64,000 nt of DNA, taken from NCBI GenBank assembly GCA_024734555.1, contig JANPWX010000130.1:329894-393893 (forward strand), read 5' to 3'. This document shows positions 50,886 to 62,610 of the stretch, piece by piece (the stretch's first letter is position 1; the number at the start of each line of letters is the position of its first letter). The DNA comes from Trochalopteron elliotii. Lineage: Eukaryota; Chordata; Aves; Passeriformes; Leiothrichidae. The notes under the pieces were generated by a model, which saw only the letters and a list, made by a program, of their open reading frames with translations, ran no database searches and was not told the DNA's origin. A program made the translations under genes and the position numbers.

Positions 50886-53364
50886 ATGTCAGTCCTCTCC
50901 TACACCACCCCATCTGTCAGGAAATTGACCTTTCCTGGTCTCCCATACAGATTGCAGAGCAGCCCGGCCCTGGCTGCCACCTCACTGCTGCAGTACAACC
51001 CCAGCAGACCAATTTTGGTCATTTTAAACCAATCCTTATCTGCAAAAGTGATACTTGGAAAGCCTCTAGTTTGTACCCACACAGCATGTGCTCCCTGGCA
51101 GGCACAGGCAGCGCGGGAGTTCTCCTTTGCCATTCCTTTGGTGTGACTTTGGTTTCCCATCTCCCTCTATCCAGTGCCAGCTGCAGGGAAATTGGTAGGG
51201 GTGGTAGGAAGCACAGTGCTGGGAACCAGTATCACCTCCTCTCTGCTTTCCAAAAATTACAGACCCAGAGCTGGTGAGCTAGGCTCTGCTCATAACACAC
51301 TGCTATTCTTAACTTGCAGAAGTGACTTTGCTATGAATGTTAAATGTCTCTCTACCCAGGCCATAAGATACTCTTTACAAACCACGGTCATGTCTTAACG
51401 GGATAAGAAAAGCACAGAAAAGTGGGATGGCTACCTAGGCAAAAAGGGTTGCAGCAGTTTGGTACTGCCCTCAATTTCCTGCTTAGGAGAAGGGCAGAGA
51501 GAACTGACTAACCTAAGAAATAAATCCTGTTTCTTCTTTGCCTGTGACATGACTGTAAACTCTCAGCGTTCTTGCAGTGCTGCCAAGATTAGTGTTACTC
51601 TCCTACACAGGGCATGCAGAGCACACAAACACACCTAATCGAACACAGACTTGCTGCATTTTGTATGCAGACTGTAGTTTCAATCTTCTGTTACATCCTG
51701 TTTGGGTTTTTTCTCCCTAATAATAATTTCAACAATTTGGTCTCTTATTTTCATCCTTAATTGCAATTTGTCACTCGCACAGTGAGCTGTACTCAGAACC
51801 CACTTCTCCTTTATTTTCTTTTATTGTCACTTAAAATTAATTGATAAGCCAAGAACTCGATGCAAGAATATGAAAGGGACCATCTCTGTATTAAAATTTT
51901 CATTATTGCATCTCTAAAACAGCATAACAAAATCAATCAAGGAAAATTCAACAATGCCATCTCTCAAAAGACATGGATCAAGACCAACTCATAAAAGACA
52001 CCAGTTTTTCAAAGACACCAGACACAGGAAAAAGAAACCACTAAACCAAAAAACTCACAACACACACCAAAGTATTACTTGCTTAGCAAGTGAGAAACTA
52101 CACATCACTTCAACATTTTTTTGCATTTACTTCCTTCCCTAACACCCAAAGTGGGTTTTTTAAGCAGCTTATTGAATCAGTTACTCCACACATATTCTCA
52201 AACTTTGAGCAGTAAAATTTGGTTTAGGAAAGTTCAGCTTGTTTCTCTCCCACAAAAATACAAACCTCTCATTCTGAACATTCAAAATAAAAACCACTTA
52301 CAGTAGCCAGTCAAACAAATAAATATTTAAAAGCCACACAGAGAGCATAGAGATGATATATAATAATATTAGGTTTTTTCTTTTGATACCCCTTAAAGCC
52401 TCAACTCTTTACTTACGAAGAGGCCTCTAACAAATTTCCCTGATAAATCAAAAACCGTTGTCACTTTTTTTAAAACCAAAAGGTTCCATTCTCAATATTA
52501 TTGTGACTATGTGTTAAGGTAATAACGTGTAGCCATTAATTTATCAGTTATATAAGCAATTAATTATCATAATACAGATACCTTAGATTTGTCTTGTAGG
52601 CAGCTGCTTACTAGTTTGCAACATGAACAGGGACAGGAAGAAAAACAAGAATATGCTAAACCCAAAGCCACCCTTCAAACACCTAAACAAAAATGACATC
52701 TTACTGCAACTGCACTGAAAAGAACAGCAATAAACTTTGACTGCAAAGCACCATGAGAATGTGGGTATTTATGATGTCATTCCCTAAAAAGAAAGGAATC
52801 ATACAGAGAATGGAACCATACAAAGCAATCTGTGTCGCACAGGATGAATATGCACATTGGAACCATGGACCAGAGCAGGATCAGGACAAACACACTAGGT
52901 ACATGTTGTCAGGAGTCTATCAGTTGTTTTCATTCCCTGACAGAACTGGTCCCTACATCCATCATCAGGATTCAAGTTGAGTGATGGTTATTTTTTCATT
53001 TCCTAACTGAAATTTCAGAGATCCCTCCACAGAAAACTGTGATCTAGCACAGTTCACTTTGAGTAGAAAAGGACATGATGAAAACATGGCTCCATGTGAG
53101 GCCATGCATATCCAAAATAACTACAGCCCTTCCTTCCACCCAGCTTAGCAAGAGACACTCAGCTCTGCACAGACACTTCTCACTTGTTTACTGCAGCAGC
53201 AAATGTTTGCTGCAATGTGAATGACATGCTGAACATACCACAAACACCAGAACGATAGCTATTAAAGCCAAAAATATCAAACAGACTGGAAAAGCATTTG
53301 GACAAAGGAGGAAACATTAAACCAGATCTTTGTAGCATTTGCTAAATACAGAGACTCATCCCAT

Positions 53365-53465
53365 TTCGGGCCATTTGTATTTAATTGTCCTTTCATCTGA
53401 AGAGCGGCGGATGAATGCGCGTCCGATGAGTCAGATGCTCTGAGGAGGTGCCATCAAGGACGCCC
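53365..53465. promoter_or_regulatory. Small CpG-rich patch with AP-1 site
   Basis: Seven CpGs in about 100 bp within a CpG-poor intron. A perfect AP-1 core TGAGTCA lies at 53427-53433. A 7-bp inverted repeat (CATCTGA at 53394-53400, TCAGATG at 53431-53437) encloses a second short one (CGGA/TCCG). A regulatory role is inference only. Confidence 0.3.
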
Positions 53466-54889
53466 CACAACACAAGAGCACTGCCTGCAAAATGCCTCAC
53501 ACAACAGCTTCTCAGTGCCTTGGCCTATGCCATGTTGGTCAGGCACCAAAGCACTGAGAAGAAAACAGCAAATAGACCTGCAGCAGCAAAATGCAAGAAC
53601 TTTAAACACAGTCAACACCAGGAACCCCCACGCTTTTAAACCTGCCAGGAAGACAACCTCAGATGAGTGGATAATTACCTAAAACTCGGGCTTTTGTTCC
53701 TCTTTTGCTTCAGTTTAAAGGAAAAAAGTGCTCTTATTTCTCAAGGTCAATGTTTTCAGTTGAAGTCAAACTCACAATGGAATAGGTCACTCACAACACT
53801 TCAAAAATCAGGTTTTGAAGTGGCAGACACACATTGTAACAGTGTCAGTTCAAAGAAAGGAGAATCCCTGGTCTTCGGCGGAGAAAGTAGGCAAGCCATG
53901 GGCATGGAGACAAGGAGCAACCCAGGAGGTTAAAACTACTGTGCTGTCCTTGAGCCATGTGTCTTTTATACTGTCCTCTAATCCTTAGATTAGTTTCTCC
54001 ACTTTGGCTTTAACAATATTAACTGAAGTGCAGAGGCAATCAGCAGACCACAGCTTTGCCAAAAATTCAGTTGAATCATTAAAAGTGATTTATAAAAAGA
54101 CCATGAATAAAAAATCATCAGTCGCAGTCCTCAACTGTTAAAACTGTCTCTCTGTATTAAACACAAAAATTGGAATTTTTAATTCAAGGTAAACATGGAA
54201 AAGAACTCATCTCTGTACTCCTTTCAATTCAGCTCTCAAATCAAGTCCTGTCTCCACATGACAACAGATGGAAAAAGGGGCAGCTTATGTGTTAACAAAG
54301 AACAACTGACTGTACACAGACTACATACTGCAATTTAATGCATTTTCAAGTATAAATTCCAGCTTTGGCATTATTTTGTAATCTTGAAGAGAAACAATTT
54401 CAGTCCTTATTATCTGTTTCTCCTTTTTTGCATCCTAGGATGCAGATGATCCTCTTAAGTCATCTTTGTACTGTTATCTCTGCAAAGAATGATGTCTGCT
54501 CCAGAACACTGCCATTGCTAATCACTCAAATCAGGTCTCTCACAGGTCTATAAGAAGGAACAGCGCTGAGGGCAGCAGAATAAAGATGAGATTGTTGTTT
54601 CTCTTTCCTTTCAAGGAAGGTATCTGAATACATCCCTTCACTTTCATGGATCACTTCTCCTGCCAAGGGTAAGTTCCACTGTGCAAAAGCTGCAGCTGCC
54701 TTGGCTTTGTATTGTCCAACAAACGACAGAACAAGGTACTTGAGACACTGCAGAGCACTGATGAAAAACAGCATGAAGAAGATTCAGAAATGGAGGTGTC
54801 TATACATAACTAATGACAAAAAGTAGGGACAGCCATGTCAAAATGGGTAAGAAAGCTGTCTGGGACTCAGAGGAGTTAAAAGTGACTGA

Positions 54890-55860
54890 ACATTAGTGCA
54901 GCATCATGGGCTCTGGGGCCCCACACAGGGTCCCTCAGGATGGTGTCCCTTCCCTCCAGTGTGCTGTCCACACAGCACAGCTTGGTATCAGTGACACACT
55001 TGCTCAGGATGCCCTCCATCCCACTGTCCTTGTCACTGACAAACAGCACTGATCCCAACACCAGCACCTCAGGAACACCACTCCTCCCTGGTCTCCAGGT
55101 GGACATCGAGCCACTGACCTCAAGCCCGTGACTGAAAAGATCCAGCCAGTTTTTTATCCACTGAGTCACCCACACACCAAATCCATGCCTCTCCAATTTA
55201 AAGACAGGATGTCATGTGGGAAAGTGTCAAATGCTTTGCACAGGGCCAGGGAGATGATGTCAGTTGCTCTTTCCTCATCCACCATTTCTGTAACCTCATC
55301 ATAGAAGGCCACCAGATTTGTCAGGCTGGTGGTCAGATTTGCTGCGGTGAAGCCATGTTGGCTGTCACCAATCACCTCTTTATTTTCCATGTGCCTTAGC
55401 ATAGTTTCCAGGACGATCTGTTCCATGATCTTGCCAGGCACACAGGTAAGATTGACCAATCTGTAGTTCCCCAGGTCTTCCTTATTTCCCTTTTTAAAAA
55501 TGGGGGTTATGCTTCCCTTTTTCCAGCGGGAACTTCACTAAACTGCCACAGCCTGCCAAGTATGATGGATGGTAGCTGAGCCAACTGCTCTGTCAGTTTC
55601 CTCAGGACCCACGGATATAACACATCAGGCCCATGGGCTTGTGCATTTTCAGATTCTAAATGGTCTCAAACCTGGTCTTCTCTGAGAGTAAGCAGTGCTT
55701 CACTCTCCTTGTCCCTGCCTTTGCCCTCTGCAACTTGGGCCATGTGGCTGGACAACCTTTGGGTCGGTTGACTGAAACTCTTCAGCCTGCTTTAAAACAA
55801 GGCAACTCTTCAGAAGTTTCACAGGTTCTCTTTAATACCTAGCTCAAGTTTAATGCCTTG
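54890..55860 (-). mobile_element. CR1 LINE fragment with decayed reverse transcriptase
   Basis: CR1 is the main non-LTR retrotransposon of birds. On the minus strand, two overlapping frames carry recognisable CR1 ORF2 blocks: [41 protein letters not shown] and [14 protein letters not shown] in one (55166-55459), and [32 protein letters not shown] and DTKLC in the other (54876-55196). The copy is dead: the aspartate before CKAFD in the first catalytic block is replaced, the two-aspartate catalytic box before TKL is altered, and the frame is broken between the blocks. The 3' part of the element (low-coordinate side) is missing beyond about 54,890. The 5' side fades out near 55,750-55,860, so that limit is approximate. 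Confidence 0.9.
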
Positions 55861-56518
55861 GACAACTACACTCTGAGAGTGGCACCTGGACAGATCATTA
55901 ATCTGTGCACCTTAAACAGAGCCCACCTTCTCTGTTCCCCCATCTCTGTTTTCCTGAACATGTCCCCTTCTTCACTCATCCTACAACTCAAACTGGAGAC
56001 TTCTCAAGGAGCACAAGAGGATCAAGAGTAAGCACAGTGGGCAGAAGTTCTGGATCAGCCATCAACCACATGTCTCAAATACATCACAAGTTTTGCTCCT
56101 GCCCCCACAGTACTGGGAATTTCCACTTTCCTCAGCTGCAATACAAGCCAGGAGAGCTGTTTATATGGCTGTGCAAGCCTCCCCCCTGGACCAGAGGGAC
56201 CACCAGCTGTGTTTTGTGGGGTGCTGGTCTGGAGTTTCAGGCAAAAGTAGTGCTGCACCTGGGCAAAGTCCCACCTCCTCTGTTCAGCTGCACTGCAGGC
56301 ACAACTTACACCTGCACACATTGATACCTGAGAGAACTTGGAATGTTTTGCTAAAGCTGACACCACCAAGGAAAAAAATCAGTTCCTGAATGCAGAAGCC
56401 ATTTAAACAAAAGAACTGAATCTTATTAGCTTACAGGACGAGCAAGCAAGGGCTTGTGCTGCAGCATTTGGGAGGGTTCTATTAGGAAACTATTCTGATT
56501 ATTTTAATGGACAAAAGC
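55861..56518. other. Intronic sequence between CR1 and the SERGEF exon
   Basis: Moderately GC-rich with overlapping open frames of about 100-139 codons on both strands (55905-56389), none with a recognisable motif. Confidence 0.5.
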
Positions 56519-56546
56519 AAAAAAAAAAAAAAGGTGGGGGGGGTGG
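56519..56546. repeat. A14 tract plus G-rich run next to the SERGEF donor
   Basis: A14 (56519-56532), then GGTGGGGGGGGTGG with G8 at 56536-56543. On the SERGEF sense (minus) strand this is a C8 run followed by T14, starting about 25 bases after the 5' splice site. Confidence 0.9.
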
Positions 56547-56566
56547 AAATGGTAATTTTCTTCTTT

Positions 56567-56568
56567 AC
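56567..56568 (-). other. SERGEF: 5' splice site (donor) of the SERGEF exon
   Basis: On the minus strand the exon ends CAG and the intron begins GTAAAG, close to the donor consensus. Starting about 25 bases into the intron there is a run of eight C, followed by a run of fourteen T, on the transcribed sense strand. Confidence 0.8.
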
Positions 56569-56726
56569 CTGAGATGCTCCATTTAGGCAAGGAACCAGAA
56601 CAGGGGTGTTACACAACAGCTCCAAGCACTGTTCAGATGCTGTGCTCTGCTGCCCACCGGGAACCACCGTGTGCCTTCCAAGCTGCCCGTAGTCCTCTCT
56701 GCCCCAGGTGAACACCTTGCCAGCTT
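56569..56726 (-). CDS. SERGEF: Internal coding exon of SERGEF (RCC1-repeat protein)
   Basis: SERGEF (DelGEF) is an RCC1-like propeller protein, known in mammals to bind the exocyst subunit Sec5 and to influence secretion. Seen here: reading on the minus strand, a pyrimidine-rich stretch ending TTTGTGTTTAG precedes the exon. The first two bases (AA) complete a split codon, probably E. Then 52 codons run open to CAG, followed by the donor GTAAAG. The peptide starts with the RCC1 blade motif GKVFTWGREDYGQLGR and ends PCLNGASQ. The equivalent part of human SERGEF, as I remember it, has the same blade motif with few changes, a divergent middle, and a similar end before the next blade. The middle (about 28 residues) is poorly conserved, as expected for a loop between blades. 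The exon leaves in phase 0. No frameshift or stop is seen. Other RCC1-family genes are possible but fit less well. The exon number is not known from this window. Confidence 0.85.
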
Positions 56727-56728
56727 CT
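56727..56728 (-). other. SERGEF: 3' splice site (acceptor) of the SERGEF exon
   Basis: On the minus strand the intron ends in a T-rich tract and TTTAG directly before AAGCTGGCAAG. The tract is short but pyrimidine-rich. Confidence 0.8.
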
Positions 56729-57517
56729 AAACACAAAAAACATTTCAAGATTACTTATTCACCAAGCTCCTGAAACATGTGGATGCCAATTCAAAACCAG
56801 AACTTTTTAACGTGTCTTATCTACAGATGCAAAAGCCTGGAGAAAACTTATTTCTGGGAACAGAACAAAAAAAACCATTAGAAACTAGCACAAGGTATTA
56901 TGCTATACTTCTGTGGAGCTACTCATTCTTCATTAAATTCTTTTCTAGCAGAACAACATCTGGATGGTGGCCTAGGCTGTAAATAAACCATGTCAGTAAA
57001 GCTGCATAGCCTGGATATTCTGCATACAATAAATACACTTTGGTTCCACAAAGGACATATTTTAGGTTAATGGAAGCACAAACAAAACAGCTCATTCTGA
57101 CACATAAAAGATTAGGGAAATAGAGAATTATTTTCTATTCCCATTTTTTGCCATAGACAATTCATTGCATGACCTGTATTTAACAGATTTTTATGCATTC
57201 CTGAAAGAAGCTACATTCTGTCACTACTTTCAGCAGAGCTATAGTCCTCAGGAGACAGCTGGTTAGTCAGGAACACCAGCACAGCTGCCATTAAGCACTG
57301 GAAATGCACTGGTTTGTTTTCACAGGAATCACACTTTTGCCAAGGAAAGGTAACTTTAAATGAAACCAGTACTACAGGGTTCTTCTCACCCTGTCCACCC
57401 TTCTCTCCAAGGGTTATTATTCCAAGTGCACTGCTGCAGGACTGACACCCAAAACACCATTCTCCTGTATGGATAACATCCATAAACATATTTCTTACCT
57501 TTGCTTTCCTTGAACTT

Positions 57518-57555
57518 AAAAAAAAAAAAAAAAAAAAGAAAAAAAAAAGAAAAAC
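57518..57555 (+). repeat. Long A-rich tract
   Basis: A20, G, A10, G, A4. Read on the SERGEF sense (minus) strand it is a long U-rich tract about 790 bases upstream of the exon. Confidence 0.9.
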
Positions 57556-57865
57556 ATACAAAGTGACAGCTTTATTTTCTTAATGAAGTGACTAGGTCCC
57601 TGCAGATAAACCACGAAAAGCTGTACCTTCTGGGATTCCAATTAAAAATGTTACATACCCACATCACAAGGTAAAGCCCTCAACCTGGTTTTAACTAGAA
57701 GCATCAACACATTCCAGCCCAGAAAGAAACCTGCATTGACCTTGAGTTAGGTACATATTTCGGCCAAGCCTCAAACTGCTCTCCAGAGCTGAACTCAAAT
57801 CATCACATTTACAGGCCAAAAGATGTGCATCTGGGGAAAATACATCCAGTCCAGCAAGTCAGCTT

Positions 57866-57866
<1 letters not shown>

Positions 57867-57908
<42 letters not shown>
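57867..57908. repeat. (CA)21 microsatellite
   Basis: Forty-two bases of uninterrupted CA repeat, flanked by GCTTG and CCCCCCTCTCC. It lies in the intron upstream of the SERGEF exon. Confidence 0.98.
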
Positions 57909-57911
<3 letters not shown>

Positions 57912-59692
57912 CCCTCTCCCTGTCAGCCAGTACAGCACACCCCACAGAGGGGTCGGGTGCAGGGGTATGGCCACACCACCCAAAGGTGACAACTGAGAGG
58001 TTTCTAAACAGATGCCAAAACACAAAGCCTTGGGAACCTGAACACCTCCCTTTTCCTTAGGGTGCTGCTACACTGTCTTGAAAGGGACACAAGTGGACAC
58101 TGCTGGTTTGTGGACTTTAAGGTGATAATGCATTTTGTAAATGAACTGGAAACCTCAGTTCATATACAAGAGAAGCATAGGCCTTTTCCTTGGAAATCTG
58201 CTGGCAGTGGTATCTTTCACTCCAATCACTGCAAGTTTTTCAGATGCATTCTCTCAGTTCACTGATAATGCTTCCCCTAAAATAATTAAGTGATAAAATT
58301 AGTTGTCCTTCTGTCTCAAGGGCACAAAGTTTTTTTCCTTTGCAGTTTCCTTCAGTTCAGGGGAAAGCTGAAAACAGTCACATCCTACATTCAATACAAG
58401 TGAGGACTTTCAACATAGTAACTACATTTTGTTAGGTTAAAGGATAAAAATAAATTTCATTAAGAGAACTACTAGTGTATGTTAGATTAGGAAGACAGTT
58501 TGAGGTTTAAAAAACATGCTTGTTCTGAAGTTAGTATATTTACTTTGCAACATATATAGATCTCTGCTAAAAATATCTGCAGCTGCAAAAATGTACATAA
58601 CAAATTTAAATACAGTCTAGGCTTCAGGCTTTTACATCAGACCAGGTTACTGCACTTCTGCAGAACCCTATTAGTGGACTGGGAAAGGCAGGCTGCTCTA
58701 TTTTATATTAACTACAGGAACTGAAACTGAATTTTATGAAATCTAAAGCCAGAAAGAATTTTTTTAACATCTAGTTAGATCATTAATATACCACAGGCTC
58801 TCAAGCCTTACCCAGACATTGCTGTATTGATCCCAAGGACTACAGTTGAATTAAAGCATTTCAGCTCTCAGAAGCCAAAAGTATCAAGTGCCACAGGGAA
58901 AAACATCAGCAAGCTGCAAGGCCTCTGAAAAGGCAAGCTTTGAACTGATAATACAGACCCAGATCCTCACACAGTCTACAGCACCATCCGTACACAGAGG
59001 CAACAAAGGTTTCTCTCAATGTTTTGGGGGAAAAAACTCCTTCCTGAAATGAATCTGGTGCTCTGTCTGGACCCAGACATGAACAAGAAAGACCAGCCAA
59101 TGACATAACAAAAATCATCCCAGGAGTACCAGGGTACTGCTCCAGGGCAACTGAAGACAGCAAGCAAATATGAAGGACTAAAACAGCAGCAATGTTTAGC
59201 TACAACAAAACAACTGCCATCCACAGATTCAGTTTTCTTTCACTGGACAAGCCAGCAGAGAATCACTTACACATGCAAAACCAAACAGAACCCTTAGCAG
59301 AATGTAAACTATTTCTGTAAAACACGAATGTAAAATGTTTCTGATTACAAACACAAACTATTGCAATTAACTTGCTCGTTTTTTGCCACAAAAATGGAAA
59401 TGAGTTTCAGGTGATTATTAGTGCACAAGCATGAAGAACATTAATTAAAAAATATTAAAGCCAGATAAATTAATTTTTGCTTTTAGGAAGAATTTCTTGA
59501 ATGCCCAAAGATTAGTTAAGCAACCAGTTCCTTCTCACTGCTCATCAATACAGTTCTCAGTTCTTATTGAGATACATTCCTTCCCCAGACTTGCTCCTGT
59601 TTGCTGAGCATTCCCCATCCCATGCTCAGATTCCTGCTAATAGTCAATCATTTCTATTTTTCAGCCAAAAAACAACTGTCTAGGGATCCTTT

Positions 59693-59705
59693 AAAAAAAA
59701 AAAAA
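59693..59705 (+). repeat. Poly-A tract (A13)
   Basis: Uninterrupted A13 after CCTTT. Confidence 0.85.
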
Positions 59706-62594
59706 CAAATCTGAAAGCACATAAATCTGTCTTTTCTGTGAGAGAAACTAAGAGAAGCTGATTTAGATGTGCCTTTTCTGTGAAATACTGATTATACTTT
59801 CAGCAAACAAACAAAAAAAACCACCCCAGTCTCAAGTGGAAATTTCGGGCTGAGGCAAACACCAATGCATGGAAAATTCCGCCAAAGGTTAAAGTCTCGT
59901 CAAAATCCTGAGGAAAAGAAAGCAGTGAGCTATGACAGAAAGCGTGGAGCAATTGTAATGGGAGGTATTGCTACTGTGCTGCTTATAAAATAGATGGTAT
60001 TTTAAAATGTTCTAAGAATATTTGAGAAAAAGACATTAGTCATACAGAGTAAGGAGGTTGCAGGATGAATTACTTAAGAATGAAGGGTGATATAACAAGG
60101 AATGTTGGTCTAATATTAGACTAGGACAGATTTTAATTAGAAGTCAAGAAAACATACACAGTGATGAGTCAACTGGACAGAGTACATCAGCCATGGAAGT
60201 GGCTGAGACATCAGAAAATGCAATATTTCATACCAGACTCTATGCAGGAAGAAGGCACACAAATGGCAGGAGTTAATTCTACAACTTGTGTAGAAAGAAG
60301 CATACAATATTGAAAAGCTTTTCCAGTTCTTCTAAGATGCTAACAATGCTTCTTAAGACCTGGATCTTGCCATGTTCTGAGCATGGAGGCTCCAATTCTA
60401 AAAGGCACTTCAGCTCCTCTACTGTGAACATCCACATTGTCCCAGATGACTTTATAGAAACTGTTCATTTTCTCACCAAGCAAATGCTACATCAGATAAA
60501 GCCCAGAGGGTTCAACACCATTTGAAATTAAGGACTAGCAGATATAAATTCATGTGTTACTCCAGTTTACAACCTGAATGACCCACACAGTACAGGAGTT
60601 CAGAAAGCTGAGAAACAAAGACAAAGGAGAGAAGACTTTTAAGAAAAACTTCCTGACAGCTTCTTAAGTAAACAACACAAACAACAGTATGCTACATTGT
60701 TTGAGATTCTACACGATCATGCAGATCTGGTTTGCTCGTGCTCTTTGAACTGTAGACACAGCAGTCTGCACCAGTGTACACACAGCAGCAAATCACCCAA
60801 AACACATGCTCACGTCCCTCACAGAATACAGATGAAGGTACATACATATTCAAGGGCTGGAATACAAACCACTCTCTGAAAGGTTCCTCTGCATTTTCTT
60901 CACATCATCCTTCTGTCCTCATGTATAACAAAGCACAGACAGCTGTGAATGTCCTCAAAATTACAAGTTCATAGCCTTCAGAGTAGTGCAAATCTGGCAA
61001 CATTGCATAAAGCACTTCTAGTTGCTTCCTTCCTGAGAGTGTAGCTTTTCAAACTGTGCTGTTTTATACCGCTACTGAGGCTGTAGAGCATGTAATTTTT
61101 CCCTTTTAGCACTTTTTTAATCAATCTGCTCAGCTCGGCCACGTAAGTGGAATTAGCAATTTAAAAAAATAAGTACATTAGTTTTAAAAACAGGTTGGTT
61201 GTTTCTCAGTAAAATACAACAGACAAACAGGCACATTAAAATTTACTTATTTTCACTAGACTCAGATTTATCTTCATATCAATTTTCCTGTTTTAGGATA
61301 GTATCATGTGCTACTGTTATCTCCTTGAAGTCTCTGTTTGGTACTCAGGCAGGCTTTGAACTATCCTTCATAAATACTAGATGAAAGAGTTCATCTAGGC
61401 TATCTCAGTTCATGGCTGCATTAATGATTACTTTTCAAATGAACTCTGGATATTCACACTGAATGCTTAATCTCAGGCTTGAAATATGAAGTTCTATATA
61501 AAAAATTCCTAATGCCTCCTTTCACATGAAAATTCGCAGGAGCGGGCATTAAAAATTGACATTCAGAGGCTGCCTCTTGCCTCCTCCCTGCCCTACACAG
61601 AGTAACACTTCTCCCACATCTACAGATCTCTGCTGTCCTTCAGAAAATCACAGATGTCCTTGACCCATTCTGAGAAACTTCCTCATCAACCTACAAACAG
61701 CCCTTGTGCAGGGCAATCTAACAGAAAAACATTCATGCCTACATCCTTAATTCCTTCTTGGCTGAAGACAGCTTTAATTCAGCAGCTGGAAACCAGGCAT
61801 CAGCACACCTGCAGCCCAACACCTGTACCTGTGCATGGTTTCAGTACAACACAGGATAATCTGTCCTGACAAAGGTTTAAATGGTCCTCTGATCCTTTTA
61901 ACACAGGTATTCAGCATAAAGAGCTGTCCACATCTCTTCACACATCTTCTTTCCATGACCACCTTACAAATGGCTGCAACTTCATATAATAGGGAACTCC
62001 TGAAATTTTTTCCATATTCATTCATAACAGCTATTAAGAATGTATCACAAATACATTCTATGCATTTGTGAAACACAAATCTATGCACAGTATTGAGGTC
62101 ATGCCTCATCAGGGAAGTTCAAACAAAGCAGCAAAAAGCATTTCAGGGATGACAGCAACAGAAAACAAGAAATATTTCCATTGCTACTTTCAGCCTTCTG
62201 CAGTCACAGGCTGCAAGACACAGCTGGTTCAGAATAGTCCATAGAACATCCACACAACAAGCTGCAGTTCACAAGGGCCTCCAAGCACTCTAAGAAGAGA
62301 TTTAAACTTGCAACAAAAGGCCACAAGTACCACAGGAAGAGAACCAGAAGGATATCACCAGTCCTCCTGTAACAGCTGTGGATTTGCCAGTTAGAACTAC
62401 TGTATTCATCAAGTGGGCCAAAGATTCCTGCCATCCCCAGCTACATCAGATGATGATCCCCTGGTGATCAAATTTAACCACAGGCATGTGGGCAAGACAA
62501 ATCGACAAGATTTCACATCACCACAATCAGAGGCTCATCTGTGATCCAACAAACAACTGGCTTCTCACTGTGACCCATTCCTACTGCTGTGGGG

Positions 62595-62610
62595 AAAAAA
62601 AAAAAAAAAA
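62595..62610 (+). repeat. Poly-A tract (A16)
   Basis: A16 followed by GAAAGAAAAAAGG. Confidence 0.9.

Larger units (their letters stand above)
41269..54889. other. Intronic sequence, mostly unassigned
   Basis: Contains the poly-A tracts, the 12-bp tandem repeat, the MIR-like trace and the small CpG-rich patch. Frames of 139 codons (50858-51277), 135 codons (minus, 46593-47000) and 107 codons (48259-48582) show no known motif. Nothing else is recognised. Confidence 0.55.
1..56568 (-). other. SERGEF: SERGEF intron downstream of the exon (partial, very long)
   Basis: Everything at lower coordinates than the exon reads as one intron of more than 56 kb. I scanned the plus-strand text for the complement of the next RCC1 blade (W-G-W-N-E-H-G type) by looking at each TTCCA-containing site, and found no match, so the 3' exon(s) probably lie beyond position 1. 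The intron holds the CR1 copies, LTR and other repeats listed separately. A nested gene cannot be ruled out, but none is supported. Confidence 0.65.

Noticed and set aside
50858..51277. Plus-strand frame of 139 codons
   Set aside because: A second plus-strand frame and a minus-strand frame are also open here, showing low stop density, and no motif is recognised.
53421..53445. Hammerhead-ribozyme-like CCGATGAG
   Set aside because: The core differs from CTGATGAG, and the required GAAA segment and cleavage triplet are not found at proper spacing.
55905..56389. Overlapping frames of 98-139 codons close to the SERGEF exon
   Set aside because: Open on both strands, no RCC1 blade motif and no matching splice sites, so not another SERGEF exon.
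57211..57561. Minus-strand frame just upstream of the SERGEF exon, with many Cys and Gly
   Set aside because: Begins in a poly-T tract, lacks RCC1 blade motifs, and no acceptor/donor pair keeps frame with the known exon.
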